A stretch of 21,428 nt of DNA from JAIPEI01 sp041685835 (GTDB lineage Bacteria > Desulfobacterota > DSM-4660 > Desulfatiglandales > HGW-15): positions 1-21,428 of the forward strand of contig JAWLEX010000048.1 of NCBI GenBank assembly GCA_041685835.1. The letters are read 5' to 3'. Both the position numbers and the translations under genes were made by a program. The notes under the pieces are model-generated. The model was not told the origin of the DNA and made no database searches. It was given only the letters and a program-made list of their open reading frames with translations. Shown in pieces: positions 16,125 through 21,428 of this stretch (positions within the stretch are counted from its first letter, which is position 1; each line of letters opens with the position of its first letter).

Positions 16125-16825
16125 GGAGCGGGCTCTCCGGGGGATTGCGGGGGGGGTGGGGGATTTACTCCCAGGATCCGGTCCAGGCCAACGTCGGCCA
16201 TTTGATCAGCCGTCATCCATTTCCCGTGCCCCTCCAAAAACGTGTCCATCTCGAGAAGGTTCTCGCTCAAGGATTTTTGGGTCATGTCAAAGCGCTCCTT
16301 CCAGAGGGACGCCCCGTCGCTCGGACGAATAAGGTGGAGGTCAAAGGCCACCGATGCCGGTGTCTTCACGGCATAATCCCCACCGACCCTTTCTTCCCAC
16401 CGGTAAAGGTATCCGGCCAGGACCGCATCCGCTGAAAAGGCCTTACCTGTCCTCTTGAGAATCTCTATTTCGCTTATGGTGGAGTGGGTGGACATGAGGC
16501 TCGATATTACTCCCTGGGCCTGTGCCGGTGACACGAGATCATAACGCCCGGATTCGGAGATCCGCTCGAAAAGCCGGTCTGATATTTGTGCCGCTTTGTC
16601 GTGCGGTATCACCCTGGCCATAAATGCGTCCCCTGAGATGGGACTGCGAATGACGCCTGGGGATGTCCCCCTGTCCACGGCAGAGCGGAAACCCACCACA
16701 ACAAGGCGTTGGACCTCCCCAGGAAAGGGGGTGGGCTTTCGCTTGGAAGGACCGGCTGCTGTGCACCCCGCAATAATCAAGGCAGGAATAATTACGAGGA
16801 GTAGTGTCGGTTTAAAATACCGCAT
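16121..16825 (-). CDS. Putative outer-membrane or periplasmic lipoprotein (LpoB/CsgG-like) within the his cluster
   Basis: The 234-residue protein starts MRYFKPTLLLVIIPALIIAGC. This is a signal peptide with a lipobox (IAGC, Cys21), so it should be lipid-anchored. The frame is open further upstream, but only ATG 16825 puts the signal peptide at the N-terminus. GGAG lies about 11 bases before it. The mature part has RLVVVGF, a Ser/Ile-rich SESGRYDLVSPAQAQGV segment, ADAVLAGYLYRW, and FDLHLIRPSDGASLWKERFD. That pattern is seen in LpoB/CsgG/TolB-N-like lipoproteins. The tail is proline-rich (PPPPPQSPGEPAP). It lies between hisB and hisA and overlaps hisA by 4 bases. The function and the link to histidine are unknown. 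Confidence 0.8.
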   Translation of the reverse strand: MRYFKPTLLLVIIPALIIAGCTAAGPSKRKPTPFPGEVQRLVVVGFRSAVDRGTSPGVIRSPISGDAFMARVIPHDKAAQISDRLFERISESGRYDLVSPAQAQGVISSLMSTHSTISEIEILKRTGKAFSADAVLAGYLYRWEERVGGDYAVKTPASVAFDLHLIRPSDGASLWKERFDMTQKSLSENLLEMDTFLEGHGKWMTADQMADVGLDRILGVNPPPPPQSPGEPAP

Positions 16826-16874
16826 ATGCGTTTGTCTCCATCTGTGTCTGGTCGGCACGGTGGCGGTTTGCCGC

Positions 16875-17465
16875 CTACAGGGTTCCCTTGGTGGAGAGGG
16901 TCGTTCCCCCCAGCCTGTCATCGGCTCTGGTGGCTTGGTCCAGGGCCCGGCCAAAGGCCTTGAACACGGCTTCAATGGAATGATGGGCGTCTTCCCCGTG
17001 AAAAAGGTCCACATGGGCGGTCATTCCCGAATGGGTTACAACGGCCCTGAAGAACTCCCGGACCAGCCCAATGTCAAATGAGCCTGTGGCCTGTGCCTTT
17101 ACATCGACACGATAGCTCAAAAAAGGTCTATTGGAGATATCGAGAACAACTCTCGCAAGGGCCTCGTCCATGGGGACGATGGAGGACCCGTACCGCCGGA
17201 TCCCCGCCTTATCCCCCAGGGCCCGGCCCAGGGCGGCCCCCAGGCATATGCCCATGTCTTCGACTGTGTGATGGTCGTCGATCTCCGTGTCGCCGCGGGC
17301 GTGAATGTCCAGGTCCAGAAATCCGTGTGCGGACATGAGCTGAAGCATGTGGTCCATGAAGGGGACCCCCGTATCTATAGTGGAGATCCCTTTCCCGTCC
17401 AGGTTCAGGGTCAAACGTATTTCCGTTTCGCGGGTTTTCCGCTCAATTTTCGCGGTGCGCTCCAT
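16875..17465 (-). CDS. hisB: HisB, imidazoleglycerol-phosphate dehydratase
   Basis: The 196-residue monofunctional enzyme dehydrates IGP to imidazole-acetol phosphate. It lacks the phosphatase domain of the E. coli HisB fusion. The manganese-binding and active-site motifs are complete: DHMLQLMSAHG, DDHHTVEDMG, PMDEALARVVLD, SGMTAHVDLFHGEDAHHSIEA. The ATG has GGAG 9 bases upstream. It follows tRNA-Ala by 72 bases with no clear terminator, so it may be read through from the tRNA promoter. It lies 49 bases before the lipoprotein gene. Confidence 0.97.
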   Translation of the reverse strand: MERTAKIERKTRETEIRLTLNLDGKGISTIDTGVPFMDHMLQLMSAHGFLDLDIHARGDTEIDDHHTVEDMGICLGAALGRALGDKAGIRRYGSSIVPMDEALARVVLDISNRPFLSYRVDVKAQATGSFDIGLVREFFRAVVTHSGMTAHVDLFHGEDAHHSIEAVFKAFGRALDQATRADDRLGGTTLSTKGTL

Positions 17466-17537
17466 GATCCAGCACTCCGAGGGCGGCGAGAAAGGAAGAA
17501 GGCCCGCATGCAGCGTAGGCCGCCTGAAGAAAAAGAG

Positions 17538-17613
17538 TGGTGGAGATGATGGGATTCGAACCCACGACCTGTACGTTGCGAACGTACCGCTCTCCCAGCT
17601 GAGCTACATCCCC
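17538..17613 (-). tRNA. tRNA-Ala (CGC anticodon)
   Basis: A complete 76-base cloverleaf with encoded CCA. The anticodon stem GTACG/CGTAC holds the loop TTCGCAA (anticodon CGC, reading GCG). The acceptor stem GGGGATG/CATCTCC has the G3-U70 pair that marks alanine tRNAs. Upstream, GATAAT (17654-17659) could serve as a -10 box with a weak TTGCAT 15 bases earlier. Confidence 0.97.
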
Positions 17614-17692
17614 ACGGCGAAATCCACGTTCAATAGCATACTGAACCTGTCAAATTATCCCTCCGGTTGTGGAAATGCAAGGAGAAAAGAGC

Positions 17693-17720
17693 CGTGGTTC
17701 GTGGCTCGTGGTTCGTGGCC
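17693..17720. repeat. Tandem heptamer repeat (CGTGGTT/CGTGGCT)
   Basis: Four contiguous units: CGTGGTT, CGTGGCT, CGTGGTT, CGTGGCC. On the other strand this is the AACCACG heptamer, a rotation of the CGAACCA unit at 4502-4508. It lies just past the end of the gspF remnant. Confidence 0.7.
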
Positions 17721-17747
17721 GGTCGACTTAACAACATAATAACATAA

Positions 17748-18052
17748 TCAGTTTATCAACTGATTCATCTCAAAGATAGGCGACATAATTGACACCACAA
17801 TAAAGGCCACCACCGCCCCCATGACCACGATCATGGCAGGATCAAGGAGTGAGGCATGAACCGCTTGACACAGCTGTCAAGCTCAGACTCCATGATCCTG
17901 CTGACCCGGTTCAGCATCTCCTCGAGCTGGCCGCTCTTTTCCCCCACTGCGATCATGTTCACCGCCACAGGAGGGAACAGTCCGGTCTCGGTCAGCGGGG
18001 TGGAGATCTCCCGGCCCTTGCGCTTTATTGCTTTGTATTCGTAGACGGCCAT
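17748..18052 (-). pseudogene. Remnant of a type II secretion / type IV pilus inner-membrane gene (gspF-like)
   Basis: The start MAVYEYKAIKRKGREIS is the N-terminus of a GspF protein. It continues at once into C-terminal sequence, TETGLFPPVAVNMIAVGEKSG and LEEMLNRVSRIMESELD. About 300 of the normal 400 residues between them are missing. Near 17845-17865 the frame breaks. In another frame the true C-terminus resumes as LLDPAMIVVMGAVVAF and ends SIMSPIFEMNQLIN with a stop at 17748. GspF is the inner-membrane platform of type II secretion. This copy cannot work. No clear ribosome binding site precedes the ATG. The contig gap lies 177 bases away, so misassembly is possible, but the separate frameshift favours real decay. 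Confidence 0.8.
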
Positions 18053-18135
18053 TCGATAGTCTGAACCGTGTCGTTGTCAGTGTCGCTTTATGGGAGTAGT
18101 CACATTGTTTCCTGTATTATGACTGCCCCTTCGTT

Positions 18136-18229
18136 TTATGCCGGGGATTTTGCCAGTCCCGTCAACATTCTTGAAATGGCTTCCAGCTTTGAGCGCAAGT
18201 CCGTATGGGTCTCCTGGAGAGACAGTGGT
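18136..18229 (-). CDS. Possible C-terminal end of an unidentified gene cut by the gap (partial)
   Basis: One minus-strand frame is open from the gap to a TAA at 18136 and gives 30 residues with the helical pattern LQETHTDLRSKLEAISRML. It ends 83 bases before the gspF remnant start. The piece is short, and another frame is also open here, so this is a weak call. No family is recognised. Confidence 0.3.
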
Positions 18230-18329
18230 NNNNNNNNNNNNNNNNNNNNNNNNNNNNNNNNNNNNNNNNNNNNNNNNNNNNNNNNNNNNNNNNNNNNNNN
18301 NNNNNNNNNNNNNNNNNNNNNNNNNNNNN
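18230..18329. other. Assembly gap of 100 N
   Basis: Exactly 100 undetermined bases, the usual placeholder for a scaffold join of unknown length. Order and distance across this point should not be trusted. Confidence 0.99.
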
Positions 18330-18365
18330 TTCACAGACACGTCTCACAGACACCGACACACGGCA

Positions 18366-20192
18366 TCACCTGAACTTAATCATAACCCGATCATGGTCCT
18401 TGATCACCTGGTTCACGTCCTTTAGCTGCTGTTGGGCGGGCTGGAACTCCGGGTTATAATAGACCGCCTGCTCAAAGGCCTCACGCGCCTCAAAGAGGTT
18501 TCCGCTCTGGAACTTCACCACCCCCTTCAGGTAGAACACGGACCAGCGGGTGATGTCGCCGTTGTAGTCGAGGATGACCCGCTCGAGGTATTTGCCTGCC
18601 TCGGGAAAATTCCTGGACGCATCAAGGTAGAACTGGGCCGCATACATATTGTAGGCGGTGTTGTGGGGATCCAGCTCGATGGCCCGAAGCAGATGCGTCT
18701 CCGCCTCTTTAAGCCGCCCGTTTTGGAGGGCCATTTTGTAGTGCCAGTGCTCGCGCTCCCCTTTGAAGGGCTTGATACTCGTGAACCAGACCCACCCCAC
18801 GAGGACCAGCAGGACCACGGGGATCAGGAACCGGCCTGCCGGGCCGGACCAGCCCGGCCTTACGCCAACCGGGCCTGAATGGTTTACGTAAAGCCCTTCC
18901 AGGATCCCCAGCATCAGGGCGGTCATGAAGAGCGTGCTGCTGATCTGAAAGGGGAAGAAGAAAACCGCGTTCAGCATGATTGCAATCAGGGAGCAGAAGG
19001 CTGCGGCCGCCGCGACCCGGTCTCGGATGGGGATTTGCCCCCTTCTAATGACCCGCCAACCGTGGCGCATGACAGTCAGGAAAAAGACCGCCAGGGCCAG
19101 GGCCGCAATGAGGCCCCCGTGGTTCAGGATTTCCAGGTACTCCATGTGCACGCGCCGTGGCTTGGGTTCAGGGTAATTTTCATAGAACCCCGGGTTGGTC
19201 TTTTCTATTTCCGCCTGGGCATCGTAGACCCGGCTGCGGAAAGACCATAGCCCGGTGCCGAAAAGCGGGTTCTGTTTTATCAGCCACCATGAGGCCCGGG
19301 AGTACTTGTCCATCCTGAGAAGAAGCGTGTCGGATTTGGTGACCTGCTTGAAGCTCATCATCTTGTGAAGCCGGTCCGGGGCTGCGAACCAGAGGCTCGT
19401 AAGTATAGCGATCCCCAGGACCAAGGCGGTTGCCACGCGTCCGGTGTTGGCCCGTATGTACGGGAGGATTTTGAATTGATAAACCCTGCAAAGGACCCAG
19501 AGCAGGACAGGGAGCGCAAGAAAAAAGCCGACCCAGGCACCGCGGGCCCGGGAAAACAGAAAGGCCCCGAGCATGAATGTCAGGCAGGCCGCAGGAATCA
19601 GTTTCCACGGGCCCTTTGCCAGGAAAACGAGCGCAACCGCCGCAAAAAGTGGGAAAATATAATAGGCGCCCAGGTAGTTGGAGTTGCCTATGGTGCCCAT
19701 CACCATGATGCCCTGGTGCGCCCACTTGAACAGGATGAAGTGCCCGACAAACTGCAGGTAGGTCTCAATGGATATGATCACGCCGCAGAGGGCGGTAAGC
19801 ACAATAATGGTAAGCGCGCGCCTTCCGTTTATTCGAATCGAAAGGAAGAAGAAGACCAGCAGGGCGGCTATGTTAAGGGATACCGCCAACCTGGTGTAGA
19901 AATAGTTCTGGGTGTAGAAGAGGTTGAAGAGGTTTAGTAGGATAAGGCACAACACGAGCCGTGGTATGCATGTCTTGGGGAAGGGGATGTCCTTCCCGCT
20001 AAGATACCGGAATGCATACATGCCGGCCAAAAGGGCCGCGCCCGTTATAAGGACAAGGTCCTTGGGCGCCTTGAAGGCGTTGTCCACAATGCCCGGAAGC
20101 ACCAGCAACGGCATGACCAGTGTCATTATGTAGAGTACTGCCATATAAAAATCGGCGCGTGCCTCAGTCGATTGGGTTGACTGCCTTTCCAT
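18366..20192 (-). CDS. O-antigen ligase/Wzy-type membrane protein with C-terminal TPR repeats
   Basis: The 608-residue protein has about a dozen membrane helices (roughly 15-470). They include a Wzy_C-type core with MGTIGNSNYLGAYYIFPLF, FLFSRARGAWVGF and a large periplasmic loop holding NPLFGTGLWSFRSR and HMEYLEILNHGGLIA. The loop motifs fit WaaL/Wzy ligases or polymerases, which join lipid-linked glycans to lipid A, proteins or each other. Residues about 480-600 form TPR-like helices (LKEAETHLLRAIELDPHN, FEAREAFEQAVYYNPEFQPA). The ATG has GGAG 8 bases upstream. It is a single gene here, separated by some 14 kb from the polysaccharide operon at the left end, and may act on its product. Ligase versus polymerase cannot be decided. 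Confidence 0.88.
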   Translation of the reverse strand: MERQSTQSTEARADFYMAVLYIMTLVMPLLVLPGIVDNAFKAPKDLVLITGAALLAGMYAFRYLSGKDIPFPKTCIPRLVLCLILLNLFNLFYTQNYFYTRLAVSLNIAALLVFFFLSIRINGRRALTIIVLTALCGVIISIETYLQFVGHFILFKWAHQGIMVMGTIGNSNYLGAYYIFPLFAAVALVFLAKGPWKLIPAACLTFMLGAFLFSRARGAWVGFFLALPVLLWVLCRVYQFKILPYIRANTGRVATALVLGIAILTSLWFAAPDRLHKMMSFKQVTKSDTLLLRMDKYSRASWWLIKQNPLFGTGLWSFRSRVYDAQAEIEKTNPGFYENYPEPKPRRVHMEYLEILNHGGLIAALALAVFFLTVMRHGWRVIRRGQIPIRDRVAAAAAFCSLIAIMLNAVFFFPFQISSTLFMTALMLGILEGLYVNHSGPVGVRPGWSGPAGRFLIPVVLLVLVGWVWFTSIKPFKGEREHWHYKMALQNGRLKEAETHLLRAIELDPHNTAYNMYAAQFYLDASRNFPEAGKYLERVILDYNGDITRWSVFYLKGVVKFQSGNLFEAREAFEQAVYYNPEFQPAQQQLKDVNQVIKDHDRVMIKFR

Positions 20193-20248
20193 GAGGTCTT
20201 CTCCGCAAGATCGTCCTGTTAATTCCCTGCCGTGATTCGGTCCAGATA

Positions 20249-20277
20249 GGTCTAGTACAGGGCCTGCGGCCTGTCAA
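20249..20277 (-). promoter_or_regulatory. Possible promoter of the O-antigen ligase-like gene
   Basis: On the minus strand an exact TTGACA (20272-20277) and a weak TAGACC (20249-20254) are 17 bases apart, 57 bases before the start codon. The -35 box lies 3 bases from where transposase similarity begins. Confidence 0.35.
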
Positions 20278-20280
20278 CAA

Positions 20281-20774
20281 GGAGGAGCCGAGAGTAAAGC
20301 TTTGGTTGTTATCGGTGTTGAAGATAAAGGGGATCGAAGCAAGACAGGAAGGGGTATCGGCCGGATTCGCCTCCAATGTGTGCCTGATGCCTCTGCACAA
20401 AGTCTCTGCGGCTTTGTTCAAAGCCATATTACGCTTGGCAGTTGCGTGCGCACGGATGGGTGGACCGGTTATACGCCACTGCGTGAAAAAGGGTATCAGC
20501 ATCTCATTGTCGGGGCTCGCGAACTGACAATCGCGCATCGGATTGCCTCTCTAATGCAAAGACGGCTTCTTGGCACTTATCAAGGGGCCGTGAAGGCTCA
20601 CCATTTGGGCTACTACTTGGATGAGTTCACCTTTCGTTTCAACCGCCGGAGTTCTGCCAGCAAAGGAAACTGTTCTATCGTTTGGTTCAGCAGGCAGTGG
20701 AAACCGCTCCTGTTCCCGGCCGCCGGATCCTCGCTGCCGGTAAACATGATGACCCGGGAGAGATGTACTTTTGA
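20281..20774 (+). pseudogene. Decayed ISXO2-like (IS1595 family) transposase fragment
   Basis: Similarity begins abruptly at GGAESKALVVIGVEDKG and runs through GRIRLQCVPDASAQSL, VRTDGWTGY (catalytic Asp) and YYLDEFTFRFNRR (catalytic Glu). The N-terminal half, with the first catalytic Asp and any zinc ribbon, is absent. Near 20660 the frame shifts. The normal C-terminus KLFYRLVQQAVETAPVPG continues in another frame to a TGA at 20772-20774. The region between YQHLIVG and RIASLMQRRLLG also looks short. The fragment is inactive. No terminal inverted repeat was found on either side. The undisrupted frame to 20883 past the shift is not part of the transposase. Confidence 0.85.
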
Positions 20775-20777
20775 GCC

Positions 20778-20795
20778 ACCACAATATGTTGTGGT
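20778..20795. promoter_or_regulatory. Perfect inverted repeat, possible operator (NrdR-box-like)
   Basis: ACCACAA and TTGTGGT surround a TATG centre. The middle CAATATGTTG fits the NrdR box core (CwAtATaTwG) with one mismatch. NrdR sites normally come in pairs and sit before ribonucleotide reductase genes, and neither is seen here. It may instead be a relic of the insertion sequence. Confidence 0.35.
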
Positions 20796-20872
20796 ATCGG
20801 GAGTCAAGTGCATAGCCCATAAGGGGGAAAATGCATGGTTCGTGGGGAGATCCTTCCGGGGTTTCAAACGCG

Positions 20873-20900
20873 TTGACATTTAAGCGGGCTGTGGTAAAAA
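20873..20900 (+). promoter_or_regulatory. Probable promoter of tRNA-Arg
   Basis: An exact TTGACA (20873-20878) and TAAAAA (20895-20900) are 16 bases apart. Transcription would begin only a few bases before the mature tRNA. Confidence 0.5.
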
Positions 20901-20909
20901 AACGGGAGT

Positions 20910-20986
20910 GCCCCCGTAGCTCAGGTGGATAGAGCACCAGATTCCTAATCTGGGTGTCGTGCGTTCGAGTCGCGCCGGGGGCACCA
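20910..20986 (+). tRNA. tRNA-Arg (CCT anticodon)
   Basis: A complete 77-base cloverleaf with encoded CCA. The acceptor is GCCCCCG/CGGGGGC, and the anticodon stem CCAGA/TCTGG holds the loop TTCCTAA (anticodon CCT, reading AGG). Rare-codon arginine tRNAs are common integration sites for mobile elements. No second copy of its 3' end is seen in the window. Confidence 0.97.
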
Positions 20987-21002
20987 ACAAAATCAATAAC
21001 TT

Positions 21003-21029
21003 AAGGCTCTTCTCCGGAAGGGCCTTTTT
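21003..21029 (+). terminator. Rho-independent terminator of tRNA-Arg
   Basis: A 10-bp stem with one T-G pair, AAGGCTCTTC with GAAGGGCCTT around the tetraloop TCCG, ends in five T. It begins 17 bases after the tRNA. Confidence 0.88.
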
Positions 21030-21133
21030 CTTGTAAAGGCCTCCAGTGAAAGGATAGTGAAAGGAATTCTGTTCAATGGAAGCCTTCCGGGGCCTGCCGT
21101 GGCAACAGAAAAGGTTATGTCCAACACCCCCAG

Positions 21134-21213
21134 GGGCGAAACGGGCGAAAAGGGCGAAAACGGTTGATAGACAAGGGTCTCAGTTGGGCGAATGCAGGGC
21201 GAATAAGGGCGAA
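21134..21213. repeat. Six copies of GGGCGAA in two triplets
   Basis: Exact GGGCGAA copies begin at 21134, 21143 and 21152 (9-base period), then at 21186, 21197 and 21207 (11 and 10 bases). A degenerate TTAGCGAAA follows at 21217. The near-helical spacing resembles iterons or arm-type recombinase sites. No protein partner is visible. Confidence 0.75.
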
Positions 21214-21222
21214 TTCTTAGCG

Positions 21223-21245
21223 AAAAACCCTGTCTGAAGACGGGG
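21223..21245 (-). terminator. Probable terminator of the right-edge partial gene
   Basis: On the minus strand CCCCGTC and GACAGGG form a 7-bp stem with one mismatch around TTCA, followed by five T. It lies about 39 bases after the stop codon at 21284. Confidence 0.5.
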
Positions 21246-21283
21246 CCGTTGAAGGGTTAGGGTATGTGTGAGAGCCCAGGAAG

Positions 21284-21428
21284 CTATTGTGGGCCAAATA
21301 CGGGGGTTTTTTCAGTCTCCACAACCCTCCAGTCCCCTTCCCGGTAAAACCGCTTCTCAATAATCCCATCGTTCAAGAGCGTTGCTCGCGGGCCATCTCC
21401 TAAATGCTCTTCCGTGACCCCTATGCTA
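21284..21428 (-). CDS. C-terminal end of an unidentified gene (partial)
   Basis: A minus-strand frame runs in from the right edge for 47 codons to a TAG at 21284. It includes DGPRATLLNDGIIEKRF and the tail VVETEKTPVFGPQ. The residue mix looks like a normal protein, and a terminator-like hairpin follows at a fitting distance, so I think it is a real gene end. It converges on tRNA-Arg across the GGGCGAA repeats. I do not recognise a family. Confidence 0.5.
   Translation of the reverse strand, partial: SIGVTEEHLGDGPRATLLNDGIIEKRFYREGDWRVVETEKTPVFGPQ

Noticed and set aside
17626..17653. TTGACA at 17648-17653 (minus strand) as the tRNA-Ala promoter
   Set aside because: No acceptable -10 box lies 15-19 bases downstream (the bases there read GAACGT or AACGTG).
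18077..18459. Several open frames crossing the N gap
   Set aside because: They stay open only because N codons are read as unknown residues. Only the 18136-18229 piece was kept, as a weak candidate.
21134..21213. GGGCGAA repeats as a CRISPR array
   Set aside because: The units are 7 bases with 2-4-base spacers in each triplet, far too short for CRISPR repeats and spacers. No cas gene is near.

Overview
The window is a stretch of draft bacterial chromosome, G+C-rich by eye, with one 100-N scaffold gap (18230-18329). The gene content points to a Gram-negative, probably a member of the Desulfobacterota (former Deltaproteobacteria). The signs are an MsbA-like exporter, WecA/O-antigen-ligase-type envelope genes, a lipoprotein, a type II secretion gene remnant, and the run Nif3 / zinc-ribbon coiled-coil protein / rnpB / YggT / YggU. 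The taxonomic call rests on gene content and style and was not tested by a search. Most of the window is core housekeeping.

Layout. 1-4490: a short envelope or exopolysaccharide operon on the plus strand, with an SGNH hydrolase, a GT4 glycosyltransferase and a WecA-like phosphosugar transferase fused to a FlaA1/CapD-type N-terminal half. It has a promoter in front and a strong terminator behind. 4520-5896: a single acyl-CoA dehydrogenase gene with its own promoter and terminator. 5930-7747: an MsbA-like ABC exporter. 7756-11171: a minus-strand cluster read as Nif3 protein, zinc-ribbon coiled-coil protein, RNase P RNA, a cysteine-rich Rossmann protein, YggT and YggU. 11210-11680: a hairpin, an unexplained non-coding block and a CAU tRNA. 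11681-15360: dnaG-rpoD, minus strand, with a near-consensus promoter. 15381-17613: tRNA-Ala(CGC), hisB, an LpoB/CsgG-like lipoprotein and hisA, minus strand. hisH and hisF are not in this cluster.

17690-21428 is the accessory part. It holds a gspF remnant with an internal deletion and a frameshift, the assembly gap, a large O-antigen ligase/TPR membrane protein, a decayed ISXO2-like (IS1595-family) transposase, tRNA-Arg(CCT), two triplets of a GGGCGAA repeat, and the C-terminal end of an unknown gene running in from the right edge. A tRNA-Arg followed by short repeats and an unknown convergent gene could be the edge of an integrated element, but no integrase or duplicated tRNA end is visible.

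I found no complete new defence or mobile system. The best leads are the WecA-FlaA1 fusion without a dehydratase domain, the cysteine-rich NAD-binding protein downstream of rnpB, the GGGCGAA repeat block beside tRNA-Arg, and the unexplained block at 11234-11487.
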